From positions 40,739,713 to 40,803,712 of the forward strand of contig CM055879.1 of assembly GCA_029582165.1 (NCBI GenBank): DNA of 64,000 nt, in the 5' to 3' direction. Below, one piece after another: positions 13,601-25,670 of this stretch (its first letter is position 1; the number at the start of each line of letters is the position of its first letter). Origin of the DNA: Portulaca oleracea. Taxonomy: Eukaryota > Streptophyta > Magnoliopsida > Caryophyllales > Portulacaceae. A program made the translations under genes and the position numbers. Below the pieces are notes generated by a model, which ran no database searches, was not told the origin of the DNA, and worked only from the letters and a program-made list of their open reading frames with translations.

Positions 13601-14619
13601 GTCAGATGTTAAGTCTGAGTTGGCGTCTTCTCAGAATACAAACAGCTTGGCTGAAACCCAGCTGAAATGTATGGCTGAGTCATACAAGACCCTTGAGAAA
13701 CGAGCTCAAGAACTAGAGAAGGAAGTTGACAACCTGCGGGAGAAAGTGGCAGCTTTGGATAACGAGCTTGAAGCTGAAAAGAAGAGTCATGAAGATGCTT
13801 TGTCCAGGTGTAAAGACCTTGAAGAACAGCTGCAAAGGTTAGTTAAAACTACTTTGACTCAATCTCTTTTCTGTTTATCTTACTTGCAAACAACTGGCAT
13901 TATCGTCAACGATTGGAGATTACATGCATGCTGCTCTACTAACTCTTCCGTATATTGTTTTTAAAGGAATGAGGGCTGCTCTGTGTGTTCATCTTCAGCT
14001 GCAGATGCAGATGTCAAAATAAAGCAGGTATGCGAGGTTTCTACTTCATTTACTTGAATGCACAAGCTTTGTATTTGCTTTTTTTAGGTTTGAAATGCTG
14101 TGTCAAAGACATAGTCTCTCGTTCTTAATGCTCGACTAAGTCTCTCGTTTCCAATAATTCTCCCAGGAGAAGGAGCTGGCAGCAGCAGCTGAGAAGCTGG
14201 CAGAATGCCAGGAAACCATATTCCTGCTTGGAAAACAGTTGAAATCTCTGCGCCCTCAACCCGAATTTATGGGTTCTCCATACAACGAGAGGACCCACAA
14301 AGCCGAAAGCCTCAACGAAGAGGAACCAACCACAAGCGGAACTAACTTGCTAGATTTGGAGCAAGCCGAGATGATGGACACTGCCACCTCCACAAATCTG
14401 CAAAGGTTAGGTTCGGAGTCACCATTGGAGCTCTACAACACACCCTGCAGCCCATCAGACAATGAAGGAAACCCCTTGAGATCGCCTGTCGCTGCAACGA
14501 AGAATGCAAGGCACAGGCCTACAAAGTCCAGCTCTTCTGCGTCTTCTACCCCAACCCCTGAGAAGCATGCGCGAGGTTTCAGCAGATTCTTTTCATCAAA
14601 GGGCAAGAGTGGCCATTAG
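10665..14619 (+). CDS. FPP: filament-like plant protein (FPP), long coiled-coil protein
   Basis: Five coding exons: 10665-10787, 11079-11340, 11431-13837, 13967-14027, 14167-14619, all with GT-AG introns and compatible phases, giving 1101 residues. The N-terminus MDRRSWPWKKKSS is the family signature, followed by DNYKKPNYVQISVES at exon 2. Long heptad-rich coiled coils cover roughly residues 50-330 and 680-900. A conserved block with RLRGLVRKKLPGPAALAQMK lies near residues 310-330, and a conserved C-terminal block (LAECQETIFLLGKQLKSLRP) begins exon 5. The protein ends in a Ser-rich tail with GFSRFFSSKGK. FPP proteins are plant-specific; the tomato founder was found as a partner of the nuclear-envelope WPP protein MAF1, and a structural or tethering role is inferred for the family. 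The length fits the large FPP4/FPP6-like group. The start is the first ATG after the leader intron. If the third intron (13838) is retained, translation continues 42 codons and stops, losing the conserved C-terminus. Confidence 0.93.
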
Positions 14620-15589
14620 TTGTCCATTTCTTATGGATAGTTTTGGCACAAGGGTTTCTTGGAAAAGCCCTGTTTCAGAGACCAACTTCTTGCTGATCTC
14701 TCGCGTGTCAATAAGGCATTAGGGATTCATACTGATGAAAGTGATGATGAAAAAATAGTGGTGTTCAAATTTGTAAGAAATGTGGTTGCATATGATGTCC
14801 CGATCGTTTTATTTTTTTGTTTGTTTTATGTTCTTGCCCCCGTTAACATGTCCTCGTGTTGTAATGGTTGGTATGGATTGTTGAACACGGTTGAAAATGT
14901 CAGGGATCGTATTGGAGGTGTTTGTCATTGTTTTATTATATATGTATGTTGTGCATAAAGGAATAAAGACATGGAATTTACCAGATATTCTGGTGTCACT
15001 TTGTTTATGTGCCTCGATGAGCGAAGATGGCATGTTGCCTTTGATGCTCACCATACTATCTGTGCTCATAATTCTTTATATCGTTTGGCAGATAGGTTAA
15101 AAGGGAGATTCACTCTCAATTAATCTTGCATTATTCTTGTTTGGAGGAATAAAATGTTGAAAGGAAAAGAGGGGAAATATAGTTTCTTTTTCCCTCAACT
15201 CCCCCCATTAGTATATCCAAGCCAAATTGGCTTTAATCATCTCCCTTCTCTTGCATTATTTTGCACACTATATAACAGACCTAAAATATGAATCGAATGA
15301 TGCAACCATGTTCAACCACACTCACACATAGTCGTATGATTCGAAACCCAAAATTACTCGAGCTTGATCAAACTCAATTCAATATTTCTTAAGATGCTTC
15401 TGTTTACTCAACATTCTTATCGAATCAAGTATTTGATGATATTAAGTTAACCAAAAACTTTTAAAAAATAAAAATTTTAACAAGTTATTTCGCCATTTGT
15501 AAATGTTAGCATTATCATCAATAAACCCTAATGTTTTCCCTTTGTAAGACTAGTGAGTGTGTTAGACTCATGCAGTAGTAACCGGCCCA
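14620..15589. other. FPP 3' untranslated region and convergent intergenic
   Basis: The FPP stop is at 14617-14619. Downstream sequence up to about 15150 has several AATAAA-like signals (for example AATAAAG near 14961 and AATAAAATG near 15148) that could end the transcript. I see no gene in the remainder. The two small frames at 14504-15100 lie in this 3' region and show no motifs. Confidence 0.5.
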
Positions 15590-15989
15590 ATTTTCGAATG
15601 CCTGCGGACCATGATAACCATCTTGATTCAAGATGGTTCTTAACCATCTTGCATTAGTCATATTTCACATTTTTGTAACTTTTATTAATAGTTTCTTTAA
15701 TAATTATATATATTTATCAATTATAATAATATAATACTTATTAGCTAGGTCAAAAAATATAATAATAGCCTAATTTTATCAATCATAGTAGAAAATGCAC
15801 ATTTTAGACATAGTTTTATATTTATGAAATAAATATAAACAAATAATTATTTTTAAATTATTTATAAGTTGTAGTAACCCTAAAAATAATGAAACATATA
15901 TTTAGAATGATTTAAATACACTTACATTTAACTTTATTGGTGATTTTAAAAAAATGCAAGATGGTTAACCATCTCATTTTCGAATGCCT
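15590..15989. mobile_element. putative MITE flanked by a 14-bp direct repeat
   Basis: The 14-mer ATTTTCGAATGCCT occurs at 15590-15603 and again at 15976-15989. Just inside the right copy is AATGCAAGATGGTTAACCATC, and near the left end is its inverted counterpart AAGATGGTTCTTAACCATCTTG followed by CATT. The middle is very AT-rich and has no coding capacity. Direct repeats around an inverted-repeat element suggest an insertion; a length near 9-10 bp would fit a Mutator-type duplication, but 14 bp is longer than usual, so the class is uncertain. Confidence 0.5.
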
Positions 15990-15999
15990 AAAGAAGTGA

Positions 16000-16320
16000 T
16001 GGTCCAATGGATTACTGGGCACTAATGGATCCGGGTGGCACCAACCCGTTATCCTTCCACTGACAGGAGCGGGAAGTGTTCGTTGCTCTGTGAAACCAGC
16101 CTCACACAGTCCCTTCCACCTTAGGACCCATGAAGCTCGAGCCTTCGCCTAAGCCACATGAGTCAATTCCCAACTTGGACAGGGCAGGCCAGCTGACAGC
16201 CAACCCAAGACCCAACCTAGCTGCCTGAGCCCATGTTCCATCACCTTAATGCCCCCACTTGGGTCACAAGCTCACGTTACTAAGCTTGGCAGTTGAACGA
16301 GGTGTCACTCAAATTTATCA
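16000..16320. other. GC-richer orphan block, unassigned
   Basis: This stretch is markedly richer in C and G than its surroundings (for example CCCAACTTGGACAGGGCAGG near 16166) but has no long open frame and no motif that I recognise. It lies just downstream of the ROPGEF gene in that gene's orientation. It could be an old element fragment or part of a decayed gene. Confidence 0.3.
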
Positions 16321-16723
16321 ATCTGAAAACACTGCCCACAGATGAAAATGTGGGAGATAAACATATCATTTCACATCAACACAATACATAAAAACAATCT
16401 CTCTCCAACTCAGTTACAAGTTAGCATCAAGATAACATTAACCAAAAGATGTTAGTTTAATCAAGAGAATCCAAGCATAAACATTCGAATTAAGCTACAA
16501 AATAATCCTACAAAGCCATGAGTTCATGACAAAAACGACTTCATACTCTTCAACATCAGTTGATTACCTTCCCCATTCACAAAAGATGGGGAACATAAGT
16601 TACATAACATTAAAAAAAGATCATAAAAAAGAAAAGACAAAGTTACAAATGGGATTTGCCATATGTATCTCTCTACATATATAATTAACGTACTTAAGTA
16701 AATCTAAACCTTTAATTGTTGTG

Positions 16724-19208
16724 TTAGTGACGGGCTGTTGGGCTCCTTAGACCACCTAAGTTCTCAAGGTAAGAAGGCTTCTTGGGTGCCATAATGTTTG
16801 GGAGCTTCAACACTTTGAGCTCACCATCTTTGTTAGTTTCCTGATCATATGACTCTCCAATCTCCTTTACTATCGACTCGAGTTCACCTTGATCCACATT
16901 CCAACCCATGAAATCCGAGAGCGTCATCGAGAGGGCTATCTCTGTGGCATTCAGTTTCTCAATCTCTTCGTCCGCATTTGGAAACTTCAAAGAAGTGATC
17001 TTGGCTATGCCCATCAGAGGATTCTTCTTCCGTCTTGCGAGAGCTGGATTTTGAGCTAGAGAATCGGCATACAGAACGTCTTCTATGCCGGATAACACCT
17101 TGTGAGCTAAGCTTTCTAGAACTCTTGAGTAGCTCTCCAGGATTGCATGACCCACATCCTAACAAAACAAGACATATCATAAGTGATGAGGTCTTTAAAA
17201 CCCTTACCCATACAAATAGAAGGGCTACTTTGGTTATATTTTATAAAAATTACGACATTATATTCTTTTGATAATGTTTACAGTAACATAGTCTTATAAT
17301 AGTTTCTGTTGCGAATCTAATGGTAGGTAATTGTATAACATTATAGGTCAGGGAGGATGTACCTTGCTAAATTGGATCTTACTGATGTCTAATGAGGATT
17401 GAGGAAGGCCAGGGAACTGTTGCTTGATGATGACTAAAATGGTCTCTGCCCTTTCTTCAAAAATCTCCCTCTTCTCCAAGCTAACACTTGAACCCCACGT
17501 CGATTTCCCATCTTTGTGAGTCATCTTTCGCTTCCAAATCACAACTGAAGCCTCGATTCTGTTTATCAGGTCGACAATTTTGTGGTCCGATGACAGGTCC
17601 ATTGTTGACAGAAACTCCGCCGGATCAAAGTAATCTGCTGTTATGCTCTTGTAAATTGCATCCCCTAAGGTAGCTCTCCCATTCTACCATACATTATAAA
17701 ACAAATGAACATCAGAATATGCAATAAAACTTCTTAGCTAGATCATAGTGTAGAATTCAAACCTTTGGCAAAGATTCAATGTAGTTTTCGGGAATCTCCA
17801 TTAGGGAGATGACTTCGGCGTTTATAGCCATGGCGGCTTTAAGCACTTGGTTGACAGAGTCCTTCTGAAATTGTAGCCATTTCCGGGTCACTTCGGATAG
17901 ACCATTTGTGGGAACTTTGACACTAGGCAACCACCATTTATCATCCCTCATGCTGCTCCTTTCGGAGTCTTTGGCATCTTTTGACACGTAATAGAATTCG
18001 TGTTTGTCCTTGATGAATTTATCTAGACAGTCCTGCGATTCGCTCACCAAATAGTTATATATAAGCACCAAAGTTAGAGCAATCAGAAGCGCCCGAATAA
18101 TTAATTTGTAGATGAGTATTTATGCACTTACAATTAGCATGGCATCGAGCTTTCTGAGAGCAGGTATGTTCACTAGAAGGTCATCTCTTTGTTTCGTCGT
18201 CATGATCTGTAATTCAGAAGAAACGCATACAAATTATGAAATTAAGGCCACAAGAAACACAAGGAGAGTAGCTCAAAATGATTGAAAAAAATGTGTGCTT
18301 GCCTCCATGCTAGTTCCATTTGCAGATTTCTGTTGAGATGGCACAAATTCGACAATGTGATCAGTAACAGATAGTAGCCAGTCGATTTCTTTTCTCCATC
18401 TGGCTTTGTTCTCGGGGGCCATTGGCTCGAGTTTCCTATGTTCACCAAATACAGATGCTGCAATGCGTCCCACCACATAATAATTTCAGAATGTTTTTTG
18501 CTCAGACATTTACTCATCATAATCACCATGTGGGAATTCTAACCATTCTTGTACGCATTTTCAGAGCAACTCATAAAATAAATCATGGCTCTGTAGTTTG
18601 GTACAACTAATGACATGAACACAACCTAGTTCAGATTAGCAAGGTCAACTCCAATCATTCTCTTTTTGTTATACAGCACATTGAGTCATTGACCATCCAT
18701 ATGAACAAGAAATTGTATCATATATAGAAGAGCTATACAGATAACTAGCAAGCAGTAATCTTGGCAATCTTATTACATGACATACTGATGGACATACCTG
18801 CAAGATTAGTGATGGCATTCGACAATGCCAATGCCGAGGATACACCCTTTCCTCCACCTGACATATCCTCTCCCAAAAGCAATTTCGAAAACTTTTCCTT
18901 CATCATTTCCATATCTATAAATGAACCCCATCAACACCTTAACATCAGAAAGCAATAACATTCCAAAAGAACCCATAAACAAGACACAAAATGCACAATT
19001 TCTTGCCTTTTTCAAGGGCTTCTATCTCAGAAGCACCATTTGACACAGGCATTTGCCGCTCAACACTCGTATCGAATTCATCGTTCGTGTTCTTCTCAAG
19101 GATCAAGCTCTGTGTATGGCCGTGCCTCGGCCTATGATCAGTCATCCCTCGAAAACGGTTCAACCTCTCCCTGTATTTCTCCTGCTCCTGCACCAAGTCT
19201 TGCACCAT
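16724..19208 (-). CDS. ROPGEF: ROP guanine nucleotide exchange factor (PRONE domain)
   Basis: Seven exons on the - strand: 19208-19007, 18914-18798, 18457-18303, 18206-18132, 18032-17763, 17683-17363, 17158-16724, giving 524 residues with all phases consistent. The product activates ROP (plant Rho) GTPases by GDP/GTP exchange at the plasma membrane, usually downstream of receptor-like kinases; this is family knowledge. The PRONE domain spans about residues 70-413: [15 protein letters not shown] near its start, the WWLP motif (Trp216-Trp217) used in ROP contact, [39 protein letters not shown] and [15 protein letters not shown]. The N-terminal variable region (about 68 residues) and the C-terminal tail (about 110) are both modest. 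The first ATG is chosen because the frame is closed by a stop about 45 bases upstream. Introns 1 and 3 begin with GC (AAG|GCAAGA and GAG|GCAAGC) and still end in AG. Which numbered ROPGEF it matches cannot be decided here. Confidence 0.93.
18207..18302 (-). other. GC-AG intron 3 of ROPGEF
   Basis: On the - strand the exon ends AGCATGGAG and the intron starts GCAAGCAC, ending AATTACAG before ATCATGACG. The join gives [17 protein letters not shown], which fits the family pattern at this point. The GC donor has otherwise strong consensus (AG|GCAAG). Confidence 0.75.
18915..19006 (-). other. GC-AG intron 1 of ROPGEF
   Basis: On the - strand the exon ends GAAAAAG and the intron starts GCAAGAAA, ending TTTATAG before ATATGGAAATG. 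Joining there gives [20 protein letters not shown], matching the conserved PRONE start. No GT donor nearby keeps the frame and this conserved sequence. Confidence 0.75.
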
Positions 19209-19254
19209 CTCGATATTTCTCCCGTTACAGAAGAAGATAGCTTGATAATTAAAC

Positions 19255-21505
19255 TCTTACAGGACAAGCTAGCATGTCATAAAACGATGACTTAAAACTC
19301 AGATACCCTTTTATGATTGTTTAATTATGTTCCATGTATTGCAACTGAGAGAAACATTCTTACTGGATTGAATTTTTCTGGGAGGAAGAAGTAATAGTAT
19401 TAGTGGGTTAATAATCAGTTAATTAGTTTTGACTTTGGTTTGAGAGGGTAGGGAGAACGTGAACTCCATGTCTTTTAGGTTGAAAGCTGCATTGAGAATG
19501 AAAGAATATACAATATGACCAATTCAGTAGTAATATTCAATCAAGCAGCATTATCTGGACAACATGTTGAAGAGATATTATGTCGTCTATTTTATTATAA
19601 AGATTAGTATAAGTATGCTTAGAAGTAGCAAATAGGTTAATCTGTATAATCATTTGATTAATCCATATCTCTAAAATGGGAATGTCTTCTTGAGGGGATG
19701 ATATATGCTGATGATGACAGTTGTGTCTGACTAGTTGGTTTTTGTTTTTCCCAGTTCATACGCAAATTTGGTTGGGATTTCCAACTTTCCTGGTGGCTCT
19801 TTATTACTAAGAAAAAGAAAAAGAAAAAGAAAAAGAAAAAATATTTTTGTTTTTTATTAGAGTTGAACTTTCTTACAATTTTGTGACTTGGTTTTCTCCA
19901 TGATTGTGAGAGTTTTTATGTGTAGCATTTTACTTGATTTAGAAAGGATGGTTGTTTTTTTTAAATCTAACTTTGTTTTTGAAGAGTCTACGAGGAAGAG
20001 GATAAAGATAAGGAGGGTTGTAATCAATCATATATTTAACTGTTTATGATAAATATGATCCATTAATTCTACAATTGTCATTTATGAAAATTTTTGAGTT
20101 GATCAACAAAGCATTCACGATCAACATTTTGGGATGGGAATTTGACTTGATATTTTAGATTTTTTCTTGTTTGATGATTTTCGTCGTAAATATATATCGT
20201 ATGACGTTTCATTAATAAATTTGTTTGTTCTATCAAAAAATGGAAGAAAATAAAGTTATTTTTATTGATTCTCTCATACCGCAAAAAAAAAAAAAGGGAA
20301 ACACTTTGTAGGAAGATTTAAATTCTAGCCACACTTTTTAGAATTTGGTCAATTAGTGAACTTTTTTTAAAGACATTTAGAAAGATTTAAACAAAGGAAG
20401 TTTGGATTGAATAAAATGAAGTTTGGATGGATTAGATAGGATTGGATTGGATTTGATACTTTTTTGGGAAATTGTGTTTTTAGAGAAGAAAAGTGTTTGG
20501 GAAATTGTGTAAGGTTTGGATTGGATTTGGATTAAAAGAGTTACCAATCCAAAGATGTCCAATTTTCCAAAACTATCATGGTTCAGAGTTGCTCATGAAT
20601 TGCTTGATAAAGCTCTTGGACCTGTTAGATTTGGGGCAAGATTCTGCTAGAAAGTTTGGAATTTGATCAACGATGAACTCCTTTTATCATAAGGATTGTG
20701 TCCTAAAATAGTCCAAATTGATCATCTAATTTTAGTAATTGTTTGTTAATAAGGTTAGAAAATTATTTGGATTTCTTTATTACGTTGAGTTTTTTTATTA
20801 TATTAAATTTAGTAAATCTAATTTGTAAAAAAAAAAATACTACAAAGTTATCATAATTCATAGGGAAAAAAGCATTTATGGTATTATTCATGATGAGGTA
20901 GGTGAAGTTTGAAAAAGAGAAAGGGAGAGGACAGCCAGCCAGAAGAGAAGAGAAAAGAGAGCCCTATTCATTGATGATTTTCATTAATATGATCCGTCCA
21001 TTGTTGATGGTGTTTAATTTTCAAAGGACAAGTAAATGGTGACATATTACTATATGGTCCAATGTTGCACATGCATGGGAAGCAAAGTTGGCAGTGCATT
21101 TCTGTAAATATCTTCAATTCAGAGGAAGCTGCAAGTTTAGCATGGTCATATATACCCACGCTTTCTCCATAACTATTTCCTTCCACATTCATTTTCTCCT
21201 TTGTTTGGAAACCACTTGCATGCATATATGCTAGTTTCTCTTCTACTCAACTTGAAATTGCTTCATGGGATATAAACCAACCACATCCGTTTTTAAGTTA
21301 TACTCAGTCACATGTAACTGCACTTTATACTCCATAATATCTATGCGTAAATAATCAAGAGTAAACAACTTGATATCTGCGACTGAACACGTATACTACT
21401 TGAAACACAAATTCTAGGACCACATAATAAATTGTGTTTTCAAGGTATTAAAAGTAGAAAAGGACAAACTCCTCTATAGATTGATCATAGTAAAACCTAA
21501 CTTAT
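19255..21505. other. ROPGEF upstream region and intergenic, no gene seen
   Basis: This holds the presumed ROPGEF promoter and leader, whose limits I cannot set. A short (AAAAAG)n repeat lies at 19811-19840. Between about 20390 and 20570 there are several GGATTGGATT and TTTGGATTGG repeats resembling a decayed MITE with the reverse relatives of words seen at 57362-57549. No gene is supported. Confidence 0.45.
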
Positions 21506-21510
21506 TTTGG

Positions 21511-21822
21511 CATGATTTGGCAACCAATTGGTAGCTGTTAGCTGATAACTATTTGGTTTAACTGTTTGACTTTACCTGTTTGGTTTAGGTGATTGCAGAA
21601 AGATGTTTGGTAAACTAGCATTTTGTAAAAAAAAAAAAAAATTGCCTCAAAATGTTTCATCAAATAACTTTTTAAAAATTAGCTTATTGGGTCCGAAAGC
21701 GAATATAAAAAGCTTGTTATTGAACACCTCAGATAGCTTTTTCACCTCAGTGAAAAGGTGAAAGAGATATCAGTGTCCAAAAAGTTAAAAATTACCCCAA
21801 AAAGCTAGCAATCAAACACCCC
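21511..21822. mobile_element. MITE of the GGTGTTTGGC family
   Basis: The left end is TTTGGCAACCAATTGGTAGC and the right end AAGCTAGCAATCAAACACCCC, imperfect inverted repeats of each other. The interior has poly-A and AAAAAGCT-type words shared with the copy at 41398-42333. There is no open frame. Confidence 0.5.
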
Positions 21823-24800
21823 ATATCAAATGAGCACATAGATATTTTACAGACTACGTACATGTGCCTTTTACCCAACATGTGATGACATTATCTATAT
21901 GATGATAGCCCTTAAGACAGTACTTCCCTATTGACATACAAGAGGAAAAGCAGAAAGCAAAAAATGTAAGCTTTGAAAGAGTTATACGGCAAAAGAGCAA
22001 AGCGTTTAGACTTTAATTTGGGACAACAAAAAAGCATCACGGACCTCTCGGCAGTACAAAACCGTGCAGTTTCTGTGTTTTGGAATTGAGGGGTACTATC
22101 ATTCAAGTTTTACATCAATTGTGGTTTCACTATTCTAACACTATAATCCAATCCAAAATTCCCTTCATGCAAAGGAAACCAGTTAGAAAAGGAGAGATCA
22201 ACTACATTCTTTCAGTTATGTTTATTACTATACAGATTAAAGAAGATTAAGTCATTAATTATCGATAATGACAGTTTTTAAAATATAACTATAAATCCGT
22301 ATGCTAAAACTAATAATGGTAGATATATTCTCTTCTTGTCTCTATGTTTTAGTCATTGTTTCCATCACTAACCACATTCATTATCTGCCTTCCAAGAAGT
22401 TTGGTAGCACCGTCATGGTTTTATGTGTGACAATGGTGGATCTAGATTATGAAATTAGCGGTAATCCACTTAATAATATTTAGGATAGTTAGACTGTTGT
22501 GTTGAATTGAATACTCTTATTAATATTATTGGGTTTTTTCTAGAGTGTTCACTTAATGTAAATATACAATAACCAAAAAATATAATAGGTTGCTTAAATT
22601 TTTTTTTTTCAGAGCTTGGGGTGTTCGTAGACACCCTTGACTTCAATGGGGATTCGCCCATGACGTGCGATATATCTTATATGTTGATTTTAGATAGAGG
22701 AAAAAAATTTAATACTATTAATAGTTAAATGGACGACTGATTTCATGGATTTCAGTACACCACCAAAACATAAAACCCCTCGGTACATGGGATAGGAAAA
22801 CAATAATTTCAGGCATGTCATGTAGACAATCCATCGAATTTTATGTTTTGGTGCACTTTGATACAAATTTAAAGTTCATCCAAACCTCTAAAGTACAGTG
22901 AAATATAATCCAATTTTCCTATATATAACTGTAGTTTGGGAGACGTGCGGTTATGCTTTGGGGACTGGATAAGTACGAAACCAACATTCCGCCTACAACC
23001 ATCACCATTAGAGCATGAGTCCTCTTGCTCAAATCTAGCTCTAATACCATGAATTGCATATTAATGTTCAATAATTTTTCTTTAAAAATAATTAAAGGAA
23101 AAGGTGACTAATTGAATTTCAATTCAAAACTTAGCTAGGTTGCAACAAAGAAGGGTGAATTGGCAAAAAGATGACAATTAACATCTATGGTGGTTCAATC
23201 CCAAGGATATGACATCCAGAATAATATGATATATATCTGAAAGAATGTCTCTTGGTGGGGATTTGGCAAGGCTCATCGTGCATATATTAAAGCTTCCACA
23301 GTCCACACACGTATAGAATGTAGCGTAGAGCCAAAGGCAGGGATGGGGCTACATGTTGGTCTTGTTTAACTACAACATGTGACCGGCATCTGTATTTTCC
23401 AACGCTTTCACATACTGTAGTTTGGCACATGTACCATTATAAACAAACAAACACCAGGGCCAACACACACACATACACACACAGACGTACACATTGTTCC
23501 AACTACTTGTATTTCTTGGTAAGCTTTGCTTGCTAAGGTAGCTAGGCTTTGTGCAATTCATTCTCCTACACACAATACATTGCACCGTTACATGGTACAT
23601 ATTTTTATGAAGGGTAAATACACATGTTAGCCCATCGGACTCCTATTTTAAGAGCAGTTACAAGTAAGTTGTATAGGCTGAGAAGAAAGTAAGTTCTAAA
23701 GTATCCTTAATACATATGACCCATAAATTCATAATGAAACTTTTCGATTCTACTAAAGTTTGAAATATGAGGGTAATATTCAACAAGACTATAAGCTCCT
23801 TTTTCTGATTATTATCAAGCAAAAAATGTTAAAAATTATGAGATGGATGGATGCTTTGAGGCGTGAATGAAATCACTTTCTTTAAGATAAGATTTGCTAC
23901 TCATGCAAATTCGTGTCACCATGATACTACAACAAAGCTTCATGGATTGACAAATACATATAATCATCATTCCCCTCAATGGTTGTCTACCGATTGCTAT
24001 CCAATTGACAGGATATGGATAAGACAACAATTGTGGAAAATTGTTAATGAGAGTCGAAAAACTATCAAAGACCACCCTCTTTCAATTGTAATAACAAAAT
24101 GATTATTATAAACAAAAAGAAAAGGCCAAGTTGTTATAGTTGTTCCTTTGCTCCTAATAAACGCCAAAAACATCTCTAGCGCCCTACAGCCCACGTGATG
24201 TGTAACAACTTTTACTAACTATTCAACAAAAAAGTCTAATTTGAAAGTTCACGGGTAAAGCTCAAGCAACTTGATTATAGACACTTTAGTATAACGATAT
24301 GTTACGAGGCTAGAATTGGGGTTTGTAGGGTATATGTGCATGATGATATGCACATATAACATATTGATTGCTAGCGAAGTTACTCTATTTTGGCGCTACA
24401 AACCAATTAGCACCAACGATATGGCCTCTACCTGCCTTCTTGTTAAGGAAATTTCAACAATAATGTAAGCCATGGTGCTCAAGTAGGTAGAAGCCTACTC
24501 TTCGTGTCTTTTTCTTTAACTATTTTGAGTAAGGTGGTTGTTATATATACAATTTATGTACGTGTTTGATCTTAGTCCTGTTGATGTATCCTCTAGTTTT
24601 TGAACTTCTTTGGCATGCATATTAGATGATCTTATATCTTGTTAATTACTGTTTGTAATTTACCTTTTGTGAATTGAAATTATTTTAGATTCGATGTTAA
24701 ATACTAGAGTAGATTCTTTTGATTTGTTTGGTGGTTTGTGTGGAGTGATCAATTTTGAATATGGAATTAATAACGAGTATAAGCAATGATATACAAAACT

Positions 24801-25310
24801 AAATCTTTAACGTAATTTTGATAAGTCTGTTGTGTTCAATAAAATCAATATATAAAATCTTTTTCTCAAAAAATATAGTACAAAAATTTTAGGATGTCAC
24901 TATGATATCAACTTTTCGATTTTCTTTTTTGTGTGTTCACTCAATGATATAAATTTAATTTGTCTTCATAACACCTAAAATTCTAAGACAACAGAAAGTT
25001 GATGTGCATTGATAAGATCAATAGTCAATACCCACTGGCCGGGCACGGCGAAGAACGTTCGAGTATCTTCATGGATTATTCTAATTGTCGTGCGGGAAGA
25101 AGTAATTAAAAAAGGACAAGGGTATATGAAGTAGTGTATCTTCAGACAATAATTTAGTCATTAAAGGTATGTTAAATTTATGAGTAACTTTAATTTATTA
25201 AAATTTATTAGTTTTAAGGTTTGGAGCAAACAAGCAAAAAATTGAAAGCAGAATACAATAGAAGAGTTCAAGAGAAAAACTATTTCTTGTATTTGTGGAG
25301 CTGGGTGAAA
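21823..25310. other. intergenic with decayed retroelement traces
   Basis: No gene is supported. At about 22747-22880 there is a hairpin-type repeat (ACCACCAAAACATAAAA and its inverse ATTTTATGTTTTGGTG). At about 23033-23050 the - strand carries CATGGTATTAGAGCTAG, the primer-binding-site sequence (complement of the initiator Met-tRNA 3' end) of plant LTR elements, without recognisable LTRs around it. Short open frames near 23836-24194 overlap on opposite strands and show no motif. Confidence 0.45.
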
Positions 25311-25383
25311 TTTGTTGGGGCCTTACTAGCAATGACGAGTTCTCAACCAAGTTGGCAACCTGGTTTGTCATGAGTTAGGGTTC

Positions 25384-25609
25384 AGAGCTACATGGGAAGG
25401 CTATTGGATTTGGATTGGGTATTTATCTGAAGCTAATAATCTTCATTTGGTTGATTGTTAAAGAAGCAAACTCAGTGGCAGATTTGATAGCTAATCTAGG
25501 TCATTCTTTAGATACTATCAATCTTTGGATATGTAGCCCTTCGTTGGCCTTTTCTTTTATTATTCATGCAGATAACTTGGAGAGATATCTTGATAGAAAG
25601 GTCTCCTAA
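25384..25609 (+). pseudogene. decayed LINE RNase H-like fragment
   Basis: Two reading frames hold pieces that resemble the C-terminal RNase H domain of plant non-LTR retrotransposons. From 25384 one frame reads RATWEGYWIWIGYLSEANN and soon stops; a second frame from about 25457 reads KEANSVADLIANLGHS, the usual end-of-domain motif (REAN-VAD-LA-LGHS), and ends in a stop at 25609. The part that normally separates these motifs is missing, and the frames differ, so the fragment is dead. No reverse transcriptase was found nearby. The identification is from motif memory only. Confidence 0.55.
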
Positions 25610-25670
25610 ATTTTTGATGTATCTTGTTTACCCGGGTTTTAAAAAAAAACGATCGTTATATACATATTGG

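Noticed and set aside
23460..23490. Short ACACAC-rich stretch as a possible repeat array or CRISPR-like unit
   Set aside because: Only a short, imperfect dinucleotide run; no spaced identical repeats occur anywhere in the window.
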